From Verrucomicrobium sp. (lineage in GTDB: Bacteria; Verrucomicrobiota; Verrucomicrobiia; Methylacidiphilales; GAS474), in NCBI GenBank assembly GCA_028283855.1, contig JAPWJX010000003.1:1-64000 (forward strand): 64,000 bases of DNA, in the 5' to 3' direction. Under the pieces are notes generated by a model. That model was not told where the DNA came from. It worked only from the letters and a program-made list of their open reading frames with translations, and did not search any database. Position numbers and translations under genes: made by a program. Of this stretch, positions 1 through 9,208 are shown in pieces (the stretch's first letter is position 1; every line of letters starts with the position of its first letter).

Positions 1-185
1 ACGCCACAAATCGGAACAAATACGCCCCGCCCACCCCAGCGTCAGCGCATGCTTACGCTGCGCCACAGGCAGCCGCTTCGCCAGCGCCGCCACCGCCAGC
101 GCATTATCCACCGAAAGCAGCCCCTCAATCACCACCAGCGAGCCGATCGCCGGGAGCGCCTCCACCACCTCCGCCCCGGAAGGCA
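1..185 (-). CDS. TerC-family integral membrane protein, partial (N-terminus only)
   Basis: Reading leftward from the ATG at 185, the product contains LPAIGSLVVIEGLLSVDNAL followed by a LP-x-x-QR-K-x-AL segment. This is the first membrane helix and loop of the TerC/YkoY family, whose acidic and Asn residues (E-G-L-L-S-x-D-N-A) lie in the membrane and have been linked to metal-ion export. The gene leaves the window at position 1. Near 20-30 the expected continuation (AYLFRF-like) lies one frame away, because a G-run seems one base short, so the frame is broken or the read is in error there. It starts 12 nt after the pseudouridine synthase stop and is probably co-transcribed with it. Only about 60 residues are visible, so the family call rests on one motif. 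Confidence 0.55.
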
Positions 186-197
186 TCAGAAACCCCG

Positions 198-944
198 TCA
201 CGCCGCCGCCCCCTGCCCGCACCGCTCCGCCAAAAACTCCCGCATATCCGCCGGCAACGGCGCCGCGGAACTCCAGCCGCTTCCCCTGCCACCAAAAGCG
301 CAACGCCGCCGCATGGAGCGCATGGCGCGGCAAAAGCAGCTCCCGCTCCATCTCCGGCGTCCAGCCGCCCTCGATAAACCCCAAAAAAGTGTCCAGCATC
401 CGGGCCATAAATCTTATCCCCCACCACCGGCATCCCGATCGTCGCCAAATGAACCCGGATCTGATGCAGCCGCCCCTGTCCGCGGCGCCGCCCCCACATG
501 CGTAAAGCCTCCCCCGCAGCAATCCGCCACACCCGCGTCTGCGCCGCCACCCCCTCCCCACGCGGCACCACCCCCTGCCGAATACGAACCGGATTCTCCG
601 CCGTGATCCCCAGTTCCTTTAGCGAAGCCTCAATCTCCAACGCATCCAGCGCCGAAGCCATCTCCCCCCAGCAAATCGCCTCGTACTCCTTGTCTAGCGA
701 CCGGCGCTCGATCAGCTTCCCCAGCTTCCCCGTCGTCTCCAGATTCTTCGAGACCAGCACCAGCCCGCTCGTCTCCCGGTCTAGCCGATGCACCAGCGTC
801 AGATAGGCGCCCGGCCCGCTGCGCCCGCAGCCACGTGATAAGAGAGGGCTGCCCATCCAGCCGCGTCGGGTGGAGAGAAAGGATATGAGCCGGCTTATCG
901 ACGACCAAAAAATCGTCCAATTCCGCAAGGATCACCGGCTCCAT
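198..944 (-). pseudogene. RluA-family pseudouridine synthase with three frame breaks
   Basis: The start at 944 gives MEPVILAELDDFLVVDKPA, the usual RluA-family opening. Later pieces are HRLDRETSGL (the catalytic-Asp motif of RluA-type rRNA/tRNA pseudouridine synthases), GRLHQIRVHLA and VVGDKIYGPD. They are followed in a different frame by LGFIEGGWTP and RHALHAAALRF, and in a third frame by PLPADMREFLAERC and the stop. The frame changes near 825, 405 and 265. The first two fall in or beside short G or C runs and each is repaired by a single base. Once joined, the family order is complete and the length is about 250 residues, which is normal. This is either a decayed gene or, more likely given the intact motifs, an intact gene with indel errors in the sequence. 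Confidence 0.75.
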
Positions 945-1021
945 GGGAGAGAGGATGCCGAGGCATTTTGCCCTTGCCAAGGAGGGAGGAATCGCCTTGA
1001 ATTCCCGTCCCTTCGGGCAAT

Positions 1022-1097
<76 letters not shown>

Positions 1098-1134
1098 CTC
1101 TTATAATCAATAGTTTAAGATAAAATCCATCGAA

Positions 1135-1155
1135 AGTGAGAATGCGAGTGAGAAT
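1135..1155 (+). repeat. Left arm-type integrase sites (AGTGAGAAT twice)
   Basis: AGTGAGAAT occurs at 1135-1143 and 1147-1155, with starts 12 bp apart, just inside attL. The same pair with the same 12-bp spacing and orientation occurs at the integrase end. Paired short direct repeats flanking the core are what arm-binding sites of a lambda-type integrase look like. That role is inferred. Confidence 0.55.
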
Positions 1156-1174
1156 AAACACACCCGTGTTCTGG

Positions 1175-1191
1175 GACGTTCATAGACGTTC
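1175..1191 (+). repeat. Short direct repeat GACGTTC twice
   Basis: GACGTTC is present at 1175-1181 and 1185-1191, 10 bp apart, in the gene-free stretch inside the left end. One-helical-turn spacing would suit a protein-binding site such as an Xis site, but nothing else supports this. Confidence 0.25.
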
Positions 1192-1306
1192 GAAAATGCT
1201 TAAACTGTCCCGCTCAGAAACCCCACGCATTTAGAATGCGCCCATGGCTAGGGTTTGATTCCATTAGGGCTCTAAAGAAGCTTATTAAACCGGTGAAGTC
1301 CTGTTG

Positions 1307-1321
1307 CCGCGATTATCGCGG
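1307..1321. repeat. Perfect 15-bp odd palindrome downstream of the 1326-1787 ORF
   Basis: CCGCGAT-T-ATCGCGG is perfectly symmetric and begins 4 nt beyond the stop codon of the leftward ORF at 1326. It has no T tract, so it is a weak terminator candidate. It could equally be a protein-binding site. The surrounding 1098-1325 holds no convincing gene. Confidence 0.35.
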
Positions 1322-1325
1322 AAGA

Positions 1326-1787
1326 TCATGCAGATGCTGTTCGTCTCCCCTTCATTCGCCGAACCTTACGTTTGTGATGCCACTCCCAATAGCTCGGAAG
1401 GTCGAGATAAAGCTGCTGCGTGATATCTGCAAGATGTCGTAAATTATCGACATGCACGAAAGGGGGCTCAACTAATTGAGCATGCTTACCCTTCTTCTCG
1501 CGATAGGTCTCTTTTAAGTGGTGTTCGCAGAAAAGCTCGGTTCCAGTTAGCATAATGACCGCCACTCTGGTCTTTTGCCGATCCTTATCAAATTCGCGTC
1601 CCCATTCAGCAAATCGACGTAATTTCTTGAGTTCTCCTTTGCTGAGTTCGGAGGCCTCCTTCATCGTCGCAAAAACTATGATTGAGCATGGAAATGTTTC
1701 CGCGATTTCCATCATTCGGTCAAAATCATCGTCAAGAAAACACTCCTTTCCGAAACTTTTTGCCTCACTGAAAAGCTGCAGCTCCAA
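1326..1787 (-). CDS. Hypothetical protein, probable 5'-truncated remnant
   Basis: About 150 residues are readable from a possible TTG start at 1787. The frame stays open upstream only to a TGA near 1836, and no ATG or GTG with a ribosome-binding site is present. The sequence begins mid-domain. It has a hydrophobic strand (SIIVFATMKE), a basic segment and a C-terminus rich in His, Trp and Arg (YWEWHHKRK). Upstream of the TGA the same frame reads MPFRDLSCI, so one nonsense change could separate two parts of one gene. It lies 83 nt downstream of the AIPR gene, at the tail of the defence operon. I do not recognise the family. It may be the surviving end of a seventh operon gene. Confidence 0.5.
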   Translation of the reverse strand: MELQLFSEAKSFGKECFLDDDFDRMMEIAETFPCSIIVFATMKEASELSKGELKKLRRFAEWGREFDKDRQKTRVAVIMLTGTELFCEHHLKETYREKKGKHAQLVEPPFVHVDNLRHLADITQQLYLDLPSYWEWHHKRKVRRMKGRRTASA

Positions 1788-1870
1788 AACAGAAATAAAA
1801 GATTGGAGATAAAACCAACGATTTTGCGATCATATGCAGCTGAGATCCCGAAACGGCATAAAATGAGGAA

Positions 1871-3865
1871 TCAAATTTTGAAACCAAGCCGAGAGGATTC
1901 CTCCAGAATGCGCGTGGCATGCTGGAGTTGCTTCTCGCTTGGCTGTTTCCTGTCAGTTAAAACCCTTCCCACGCTGTAGGCCAAAGAACGCTGCCAGGAT
2001 TGCAGATTCCCGGTCTCCTTTGCCCAAGCCGCAAGGCTTTTCCACCCGGCCCCACCGAGAAGGAGCACGGGATGACCGGGATCAATCAGAATTCCCACGG
2101 GCGTCTTCACCTCGCCATTGGTTCCGGATTTGCGCATGGGAATTTTCACTGAAATCTCAGTCTTTCGAAATCCAACCCAGCACTCCTCCCGTTTGGCCCA
2201 TTCTGTGACATTTCTTCCACCAGCGTTGTGAACAAGGTGGTAATGTGCCTGTTCGGCCACCTTGGCGATGACTTCCTTCAGTTCTTCAGATAACCCCTGT
2301 TCCTGCCATATCGGATCAAGCTCAAGCCGTTGACCGGTTTGATGGGAGATCCATGCCAGCGTATAGGTCACAATCTGAGCACGATAACCCCCAAAAGCTT
2401 GAGCTTGGACAACCCGCTCGGTGGTTCGGAACAGGATGAGTTTGGCAACAAGACTCCGGAAAGCCAATTCATCCGGCATCGTCGGCTGTTCCCTCAGTCT
2501 TTCGGTAAATTCGACAAAGTTTTTCTCTGCCCCAAGACACACGAGATTTGGATGCTGTCCCCAAGTATTTTCAGCCTTTGCGAGATCTGTCTTTGTGAAT
2601 TTCTGATGCGGAGGATGCTGAATCTTGAATTCCTTTTTCTTTGCCTCAGTCGGAGCCCGTCCAATCGCGTCCATGTAAGCGCCTCTGGCTCTTTCGTAGA
2701 ACCATTTGGTGAGAATGTTGGAGCCAGCCGGCGCCGGAGCCCATATGGACCTGGACAACTTCTCCATCGCAAGATGATAGGGATCGTTGGCGGAAAAATC
2801 CGCCGTATTCACCTTATTCTGGGTATTGGCATACTGGGAAATTTTCGGTGCCAGAATGTCTATGGAAGCGGGATCGGAAGGACAGGTGAGTTTGATTTGG
2901 ACGAGGATATTGGAGATATCCGCCTTATCCTTTTTCCATGCTGTGTAGAGTGAGGCCGTCGTCTGCCCTCCGTTGACAATCTGGAGACTCTTCACATGAG
3001 TGAGAAAGCAGACTCCCCCCTCATTTTGTGCAAAGCGCACCTCATCTGCAGTAGCGGATAAACCGTTGTTATATGCCAGAAAGCGTGCCGGCTCCTTCAA
3101 AATGGAATTACGAATGCCCTGATTGATCTTGCCTCTGGACTGAAGAAAAGTGCGCACGTTTCTTTCAAGAAGCCGCGGCCCATATTTTTCATATATTCGC
3201 ACCAGCAAGGTTGCGGGCAGAAAACCAAGATAGGTGGCATATTCGCCATCCTGGCTTGCGGTACCCAGACAGGTGAGATGGCCCTCAAAATCGCTTTGGA
3301 AATCAATTTCGATGGCAGCCACCGCACTACCAGAGGTGGAAACCCTGTGAAGACGATTAATGTCCCAGAGATGATGGGTCAGCTTAATGTCACCGATACT
3401 CTGGTCGCTGATGGACTGCTCCCGGGCAATCGCATCTGTGATAAGATAGAGCCTTGCTCTGGTGATTTGATCACGGTGATGATGAATATCATGTGCCGCC
3501 TCCCACTCCGGCGCCGATTCCTCCAATTTCAGCCGAAGATTCGACTGCAGGCATGTCGAAAGAAAACCCCTTAACCATTCAAAGTATTTTTCGACTTCTG
3601 CATTGGAAATTCTTCCCGGGGGGGTGCTTTCATCCCGGCACGTTACAAACAAATCCACACAATCCCCGTCAGAGGAGATATTGTAGGCATTCACCTTCAT
3701 CCCGCGGGCCTTATAGGAACAAAGATGGAAGTCCTCAGCCTCTCCTGCCGCCATGATGATGTTTACGGCCTCTTCCGTGAAGACATCCTCCGGAAACCTG
3801 TCACTGCTTTCCGCATTTGAGGAAACCGATTGCCGAAATTCCAATATCCATTCCTCAAGATTCAT
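1871..3865 (-). CDS. AIPR-family protein (abortive-infection phage resistance)
   Basis: The 664-residue product has the AIPR family core: RNVRTFLQSRGKINQGIRN at about 236-253, YNNGLSATA at 265-273, SLQIVNGGQTTASLY at 293-307 and ISQYANTQNKVNTADFSAND near 345-365. The family is named after a lactococcal abortive-infection protein and recurs in restriction-type gene clusters. Its biochemical activity is not settled. The N-terminal 200 residues carry no signal peptide or membrane segment, so it is cytoplasmic. The ATG overlaps the stop of the upstream nuclease gene by 4 nt, which makes it the last complete gene of the six-gene operon. It may be an effector or a DNA-processing subunit, and the sequence does not decide which. 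Confidence 0.88.
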   Translation of the reverse strand: MNLEEWILEFRQSVSSNAESSDRFPEDVFTEEAVNIIMAAGEAEDFHLCSYKARGMKVNAYNISSDGDCVDLFVTCRDESTPPGRISNAEVEKYFEWLRGFLSTCLQSNLRLKLEESAPEWEAAHDIHHHRDQITRARLYLITDAIAREQSISDQSIGDIKLTHHLWDINRLHRVSTSGSAVAAIEIDFQSDFEGHLTCLGTASQDGEYATYLGFLPATLLVRIYEKYGPRLLERNVRTFLQSRGKINQGIRNSILKEPARFLAYNNGLSATADEVRFAQNEGGVCFLTHVKSLQIVNGGQTTASLYTAWKKDKADISNILVQIKLTCPSDPASIDILAPKISQYANTQNKVNTADFSANDPYHLAMEKLSRSIWAPAPAGSNILTKWFYERARGAYMDAIGRAPTEAKKKEFKIQHPPHQKFTKTDLAKAENTWGQHPNLVCLGAEKNFVEFTERLREQPTMPDELAFRSLVAKLILFRTTERVVQAQAFGGYRAQIVTYTLAWISHQTGQRLELDPIWQEQGLSEELKEVIAKVAEQAHYHLVHNAGGRNVTEWAKREECWVGFRKTEISVKIPMRKSGTNGEVKTPVGILIDPGHPVLLLGGAGWKSLAAWAKETGNLQSWQRSLAYSVGRVLTDRKQPSEKQLQHATRILEESSRLGFKI

Positions 3866-4866
3866 TCTCCTCCCTTGCCCAACAGGGCACTTATTGCCGA
3901 CCCTTCCTTCATGCGAAATGGCTCGCAGGCCGATAAATCCAAACTATACCCCAAGTCCCCAACGCCTTCAGGAATGCTTTCCGAGGCAATATGCGGGAAT
4001 TCCTTTCCCACCTGATACTCGCGCCTTTCAACCAGACGAAGGCTTTCGCCCCGGTATTCCTCCTCATGTGCTGATAGATAACCGCCTTCAAGCAGTTTCG
4101 AGCCAAACATTTGTTCGGCAACCCCCGTGCCAAGCAGGTGTCTGATTGTCGCCACCTCCTCAGGAAGGGAAACCCCGTCGGCCACAACACGCTCAAACAT
4201 CATCGCCACCAATGAAAGCGGGCGATGATCCAGTGATTCAAGCTGTCGTTCGCCGTGTATTCGTATCTTGTATTGCCGTTTGGTGGCAGTTGCCTTGACT
4301 TCGGTTCTTGCATGGGGCGATTGAAAGTCGGTTGTCAGTTTTTCCGGACCGGTCCACCAAGTCAGTACCGAAAGAGGATCCCCTCCCGCCAAAATGAGAT
4401 CCTTGAGGTGTGTCAGCTCGGCAAGCAACCCAAGGCGCTCCTCAAATCCGAGTCCTTCCGTGCGCCTGCTTTCAAAAAGTCGCCTCCATAACAGAAGACG
4501 TCCTGAAAAAACCTCCTCTGCCTCCTGGGAGGGAGATCGCTGTAAAACAGATGTGGCCACATCCTCGCATAGGCTTTCAAACACCGCGATGGGTGTGCCC
4601 GCCGTGCTTTCTATGATGATGCTGGGTTGTGAACGCGAGGACAGATCCAGAACCGCATACTTTGTGGCATAACCCTCACTTGACGTAAGAATCGTACGAA
4701 TTTCCCTAGTGAGAGGTCCCTTGCAGGCAAGCACCAGCATTCTGACATTCCGCGCAGTGTCCATTGCAGCATAAAGCTGATCGGATGGGTTTGGGGAAAG
4801 ACGGCGGGCGATGAATCCGTGGACACCGGACTCCCCGATTTTAGACCACGCCTCTTTGATGTTCAT
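3862..4866 (-). CDS. PD-(D/E)XK-fold nuclease of the DUF4420 family
   Basis: The 334-residue protein has the DUF4420 nuclease signature. GLLAELTHLKDLI places Glu150 in the first helix, followed by WWTGPEKLTTDF with Asp180 and TEVKATATK with Glu189-x-Lys191. This E...D...ExK order is the catalytic set of the PD-(D/E)XK restriction-endonuclease superfamily. DUF4420 proteins are regularly found in gene clusters with Z1 and GHKL proteins. It overlaps both the upstream Z1 gene and the downstream AIPR gene by 4 nt. It is the most likely DNA-cleaving subunit of the system. Cleavage specificity cannot be read from sequence. Confidence 0.85.
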   Translation of the reverse strand: MNIKEAWSKIGESGVHGFIARRLSPNPSDQLYAAMDTARNVRMLVLACKGPLTREIRTILTSSEGYATKYAVLDLSSRSQPSIIIESTAGTPIAVFESLCEDVATSVLQRSPSQEAEEVFSGRLLLWRRLFESRRTEGLGFEERLGLLAELTHLKDLILAGGDPLSVLTWWTGPEKLTTDFQSPHARTEVKATATKRQYKIRIHGERQLESLDHRPLSLVAMMFERVVADGVSLPEEVATIRHLLGTGVAEQMFGSKLLEGGYLSAHEEEYRGESLRLVERREYQVGKEFPHIASESIPEGVGDLGYSLDLSACEPFRMKEGSAISALLGKGGE

Positions 4867-7718
4867 TCCAAATCAAAATCCTGCGTTGCCGCATAGACAT
4901 GGTTCACCATGTAATCAACCCCATCACCCACATTGGCTGTCTCGGAAGGAAAGCTTATCGCAAAACCGAAAACAACCTCTTCCGCTATCGGTAGAAAAAT
5001 AGGTTTCCCCTCCCCAGCGACATACTTGGGATCGAGTGGGTAGAGGAGAAGGAGCCCATTGTTTTTTCCCCGTTGGTTGCGGATATCCGGACCCAATGCA
5101 TAATCGGGCACCTCCTTGTCTTTTTTGGCAGCCGCCTCTTTGCTTGCGGAATAGGCCGCATCATACTGTTCCTTGCTCAGATCGGCCGCCTCGTGTTTTG
5201 GACTGACCAATCTTTTGATGGTATACTTTGTCAACGGTAGTACGGGAGGTTCCAAACCTTCATAGAGCTTTATCTCAAGAGGTTTTCGTTCATAGAGACC
5301 AACTCCCTGAGGAAAACCCGGAAGAACCACTTCCTTCTTCTTATCCTCATTACTGACAATGCCGATTGTCCAGGATGTCAATTCCCCTTGGGAGACTCGG
5401 CGCCTGATGAATTTTGCCAGCATTGCCGAATCAACGCGTTTGGCATCAACATGGGTTTTGTACTGTTCCAAAAACCCGACTACCAAGTCGGGCGACTGAT
5501 TCCGCCAAATTCGGGCCGACCCCTGCGTGGACAGTGAAAAAGGGCCGTTTGCCGCCAGCGAGGCAAGCAATCCTTTGGATGCCTCAAGATTCAAGGCAAG
5601 ACGTGGTGGCGTAAGATCAAAAATGATGGTTTCGTTCAGGGTTCCATTAAATGAAACGCGCATTGGTGTGCCATTGCGCATTTTGTTCAATCCCGTTATG
5701 AGCATCCCGCTGGGATGCATCCTCACTCGGAGCCCGTAGTCCATGGGAGTCGCATGGATATCGGCCATGTGATCCAATTCCAATCTAAGCTCCTCTGATG
5801 CCAGCGCAATATGCCGATACCATTCCCTTAGATCCCCCGGCAGGAACAGACGACAAACATCCACATACCCTGGTCGGTATCCGAACCAACGCCCCATTTG
5901 CATGAGAGTGTCGTACATTTTTGATGTGCGTAGAAAATAACTTACAGAAAGGCCGTCGAGCGTAAGGCCACGGGAAAGCTTGTCCCCACCAATTGCAATC
6001 ACCGAAAGACCATCAGGATGATTGTGATAATCAAGGGCATCGCCGGCCGACCCATTGATTACCCTGACCTGAATCAAGGCGGCCGAATCTTTGATTTCCG
6101 CTTCAATTTTCCCCCAGTTTAACGCGGTGATCATTGGATCATCCGTCACGGATTTTATGGAAGCGAATTTACGTTGAAATTCCGTTTCCCAACGATTCCT
6201 CAGTTCATCAATAATCGAGGGAGTGCGTTCCCCGTCACCATATTTGATCCGATTTTGAAGCAAGGTCAGGTGTTCCCCAATCTGCTCTGCAACCGAGTTC
6301 TGGGTTGAAGTGTAACGCGTAACATGGACCAACATCGAGTTGTGAACCCGGGTCTGTCCCCGGGCCCGTCTGGTGGCACAGGCTAAGATAAAATCGAGGA
6401 TGGCGGTATTCAGTGATTCGGGCAGAGGGCCCGTGGGTCGGGTGCCATTTTTATGAGGTGTGGGCAGCCATGATGACGCATCGTCAACTTCAAGAACAAT
6501 CCCAAGGCCTGGTTCGGCGGGAATCCCCGCATCCGAAGACCCATCAAATCCAAAGACTTTTGCGGGACCAATGTAGTTGGAAGGGACTGGAAGGCTGATA
6601 ATAAAGTTGCGGGGGAAAAGATTGGCACCGTGCTTCTCCGAACTCTCCTCGGGATCGATGAAGATATTTGCGAAGGGCGTGGCGGTATAACCGACATAAG
6701 CGCTTTTCTCAAAGAGACCCAAAAGTTCCCGGATTTTTCCATTGATTGCCGTGACATCGTATTCCGGAAGGGGAACTCCGTCGGAATCGACAGGTATCGC
6801 CTTGGTGTTAATCGATCCGTTATCAGCCTCGTCATCGATGAGAAGAAACGGAAGATCGCGAATAAGGCTGGCTCCTCCATTGCCATCATCCTCCGCCTGC
6901 TGCGAGAGCCACACGATCAGATTTTGAAGGATGCTTTTGTTTTTTTTGACGACCAAGTACACCGGCGTACCACCGCCCGGCTTCACATTGATGCTGGTAG
7001 CCGCCGCCTTTGAAAAATCGCCATTGTCGGCGCTTCCGGTCAGGGCGTCACATCGCAGTTCTTCCGGTGTTTTTACCAATCCGACCCCTGTTCTCTTGGT
7101 GCCTTGGCCATAGGCTGTCGCTCTTGTTGTGTTGAATCCAAAAAAACCCTCGTCGAGACGTATCTGCGTCTGGCTTCTAAGGCTTTTCTGCATTCCACCC
7201 AGAATGATTATCAATTTATATCCGGCATCCGCCGCCTTGCAGACCAATCCGGCATAATTCGCTGTCTTGCCGGACTGAACGCTCCCCATCACCATTCCGC
7301 GGGTATCCCAAGCCCCGGCACGGGTGGGATCCTGAAGCAGGGACAGGATCTTATCCGTTACGCTGTCGAGCTTCGCCACGAGGGGCTCCGGCCAGCCATC
7401 CTTTTTTGTACGAAGCCATGTTGCATATCGGTCCCAGAAGCGCCATTTGATCGACGCTTTCTTTGTGGGCAGCCAAGGAATATGCAGCGTTGAGTCGACC
7501 AAGACGGATTCAACACCGACTGTCACATTGCAATTTGCCAATACCCTGCATATTACCCATTCAGAATCGGGTTTTGTGTCCGCATTGCGGGGGACACTTT
7601 CACATGCCTTTGCCACCGCCTCCCGGATTTCATCCATGGAGGGCGCACGGGTGTGCATCAGAAGAGCCATTGCAACCGTCAAAGCGTGCTGATTGATCCG
7701 GTCTTGAACATCATTCAT
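4863..7718 (-). CDS. P-loop ATPase/helicase with Z1 domain
   Basis: The 951-residue protein opens with about 130 non-conserved residues. A superfamily-II-like motor follows: Walker A GSVQSGKT at 145-152, strand KLIIILGGM at 168-176 and Walker B LLIDDEAD at 292-299. The middle carries the Z1 signature IGGDKLSRGLTLDGL, then TLMQMGRWFGYRPGY, which resembles helicase motif V/VI sequences. Z1 proteins were described from gene neighbourhoods with MORC-like GHKL ATPases and methylases. The role is probably ATP-driven DNA translocation or remodelling that couples recognition to cleavage. Starts and stops overlap the neighbouring genes by 4 nt on both sides. The C-terminal 300 residues have no motif I recognise. 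Confidence 0.9.
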   Translation of the reverse strand: MNDVQDRINQHALTVAMALLMHTRAPSMDEIREAVAKACESVPRNADTKPDSEWVICRVLANCNVTVGVESVLVDSTLHIPWLPTKKASIKWRFWDRYATWLRTKKDGWPEPLVAKLDSVTDKILSLLQDPTRAGAWDTRGMVMGSVQSGKTANYAGLVCKAADAGYKLIIILGGMQKSLRSQTQIRLDEGFFGFNTTRATAYGQGTKRTGVGLVKTPEELRCDALTGSADNGDFSKAAATSINVKPGGGTPVYLVVKKNKSILQNLIVWLSQQAEDDGNGGASLIRDLPFLLIDDEADNGSINTKAIPVDSDGVPLPEYDVTAINGKIRELLGLFEKSAYVGYTATPFANIFIDPEESSEKHGANLFPRNFIISLPVPSNYIGPAKVFGFDGSSDAGIPAEPGLGIVLEVDDASSWLPTPHKNGTRPTGPLPESLNTAILDFILACATRRARGQTRVHNSMLVHVTRYTSTQNSVAEQIGEHLTLLQNRIKYGDGERTPSIIDELRNRWETEFQRKFASIKSVTDDPMITALNWGKIEAEIKDSAALIQVRVINGSAGDALDYHNHPDGLSVIAIGGDKLSRGLTLDGLSVSYFLRTSKMYDTLMQMGRWFGYRPGYVDVCRLFLPGDLREWYRHIALASEELRLELDHMADIHATPMDYGLRVRMHPSGMLITGLNKMRNGTPMRVSFNGTLNETIIFDLTPPRLALNLEASKGLLASLAANGPFSLSTQGSARIWRNQSPDLVVGFLEQYKTHVDAKRVDSAMLAKFIRRRVSQGELTSWTIGIVSNEDKKKEVVLPGFPQGVGLYERKPLEIKLYEGLEPPVLPLTKYTIKRLVSPKHEAADLSKEQYDAAYSASKEAAAKKDKEVPDYALGPDIRNQRGKNNGLLLLYPLDPKYVAGEGKPIFLPIAEEVVFGFAISFPSETANVGDGVDYMVNHVYAATQDFDLE

Positions 7719-9208
7719 TGCTGTTTCTCCATGTATTCAAGAAGGTTTTCCATGATGGCCGGATACAGGTTGAAGGGCTCGGCATTACGGAGATGGTTCA
7801 TGGCATCCTCCCTTGACCTTCCACTTTTAATGATAGATTCCACACACTGGGCAAAGAGTTTGTAGATTTCGATTTCCGGCACGCCCTCAAATGGTCCAGC
7901 CAAGGCGTCCTCCTTCTGGGAGCATTCAAGAACTATGGCTGGCACCGGGATGGACTCCTCGATCAGCCGCAGCAGAGATTCCATCTCTGATTTCCGTTCG
8001 CCCGCAGCCTTTAGGCTGGCGGCTACTGTGGGATGCTTTCGACTGATCTCGTAATGAAGCTTGGATCGGACAGTTTTCTGTATCCAGACAAACGATGCCT
8101 CCGCCTTTTCCCGACCTATGATTTTTCCTCGGTGACGATATACTGCTGCCGCACGGTCCCGGGTTGCCTTTGCAAGCTGGGTGAGCCTTCTCCTCAAACC
8201 ATGAGGAACAACGGCACGGGACTTTTTTACGTCCAGATCCCAATAACGATCGATTGTATTGGGGATATCCACACTGATCCGGGCCAGTTTGTAGTGCTCC
8301 TCCTTGCGGGGTCCCAGACCAAGCCAATCCCCCGCCACCAACAACCGCTTGTTTCGGTAGACGTAAAAGCCCTGATTCGCAAGCCAGCCCGCCGAGCCCC
8401 CCGCCTCCTGCCATTCATGCTCAGGAAGCTTGGTGTGGTGGGGCAAGATATGACAGGAGACAATGATGCGCTCTCCCTTGAAATGGATTTCGCTCTGTTC
8501 CGGATTCTGACACGCCGGATGACCCGTTATAAAGGGATCCCAAGGCTTTACGGTGTTTCCATTGATTTGGAGATGAATTTTCCCGGGTCCGGATATAAAT
8601 CGGTGAAAAGTTATTCCCAGATGCGTTTCCACAGTGGCTGCCAAGCCGAGAAAGCTTTCCTGGCTTGAAAAAATATTCGCATCATCGGACTCAGAATCGC
8701 AAACCCTGTCGAGATTTTCCCAGAGAACCACAGTCCCTGATGTTCGAATGCTTTTTGCGGCTGATTTAAGATTATCCCCCCGGCCTGGCGTGACCTCCCA
8801 GCTTTCTGTCTTTCTGACGTGATCCAAGTCCCAGCAGAGTGAGATTGTCTCCTCGTCAGCCCGCTTGGTTATGACGGTTAGCTTCAGGCATTGAGAGAAG
8901 GAGGCGGTCTTTAAACCAAGGCCGAAACGCCCGAGATCCGATTTTTTTCGCTTTTCCCTAGGATCTTTCGACCCCAACCGCATTGCCTCAATCAGCTCGG
9001 CCTGATCCATTCCATTCCCATTGTCCCAGATCGTGATGAAGGAGTTCCTTCCGGCCCAATGGAAATTGACTCTTATCTCATCCGCACCGGCACTGATGGA
9101 GTTATCAATGATATCGGCCAATGCTGTTGTCGTCTCATAGCCAACCGATCTTAATGACTCCACCATCACTGATGGACGGGGAGGAATGGTGACACCCGCC
9201 TCGCTCAT
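7715..9208 (-). CDS. GHKL ATPase, paraMORC type
   Basis: The start was placed at the ATG at 9208. It overlaps the methyltransferase stop as ATGA, has an AGGGAAGAG ribosome-binding site and begins the conserved domain. An upstream in-frame start would only add shadow sequence. The 497-residue product shows the Bergerat ATP-binding fold: N-box ADIIDNSISAGA at 31-42 (Asn36), G1 box DNGNGM at 62-67 and G2 box GRFGLGLKTAS at 93-103. Position 32, where MutL and GyrB have the catalytic Glu, is Asp. The ATPase domain is followed by an S5-like segment and a basic helical C-terminus. MORC-like GHKL proteins next to Z1 and methylase genes are known from R-M-like neighbourhoods, where a clamp-like remodelling role was predicted. 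Confidence 0.87.
   Translation of the reverse strand: MSEAGVTIPPRPSVMVESLRSVGYETTTALADIIDNSISAGADEIRVNFHWAGRNSFITIWDNGNGMDQAELIEAMRLGSKDPREKRKKSDLGRFGLGLKTASFSQCLKLTVITKRADEETISLCWDLDHVRKTESWEVTPGRGDNLKSAAKSIRTSGTVVLWENLDRVCDSESDDANIFSSQESFLGLAATVETHLGITFHRFISGPGKIHLQINGNTVKPWDPFITGHPACQNPEQSEIHFKGERIIVSCHILPHHTKLPEHEWQEAGGSAGWLANQGFYVYRNKRLLVAGDWLGLGPRKEEHYKLARISVDIPNTIDRYWDLDVKKSRAVVPHGLRRRLTQLAKATRDRAAAVYRHRGKIIGREKAEASFVWIQKTVRSKLHYEISRKHPTVAASLKAAGERKSEMESLLRLIEESIPVPAIVLECSQKEDALAGPFEGVPEIEIYKLFAQCVESIIKSGRSREDAMNHLRNAEPFNLYPAIMENLLEYMEKQQ

Noticed and set aside
49-606. Rightward 185-codon frame rich in Arg and Pro
   Set aside because: It lies antisense to the RluA and TerC genes and has only shadow-like codon composition.
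1236-1442. 68-codon rightward ORF inside the left end of the element
   Set aside because: Cys/Arg-rich, overlaps the leftward 1326-1787 frame and has no start signal.
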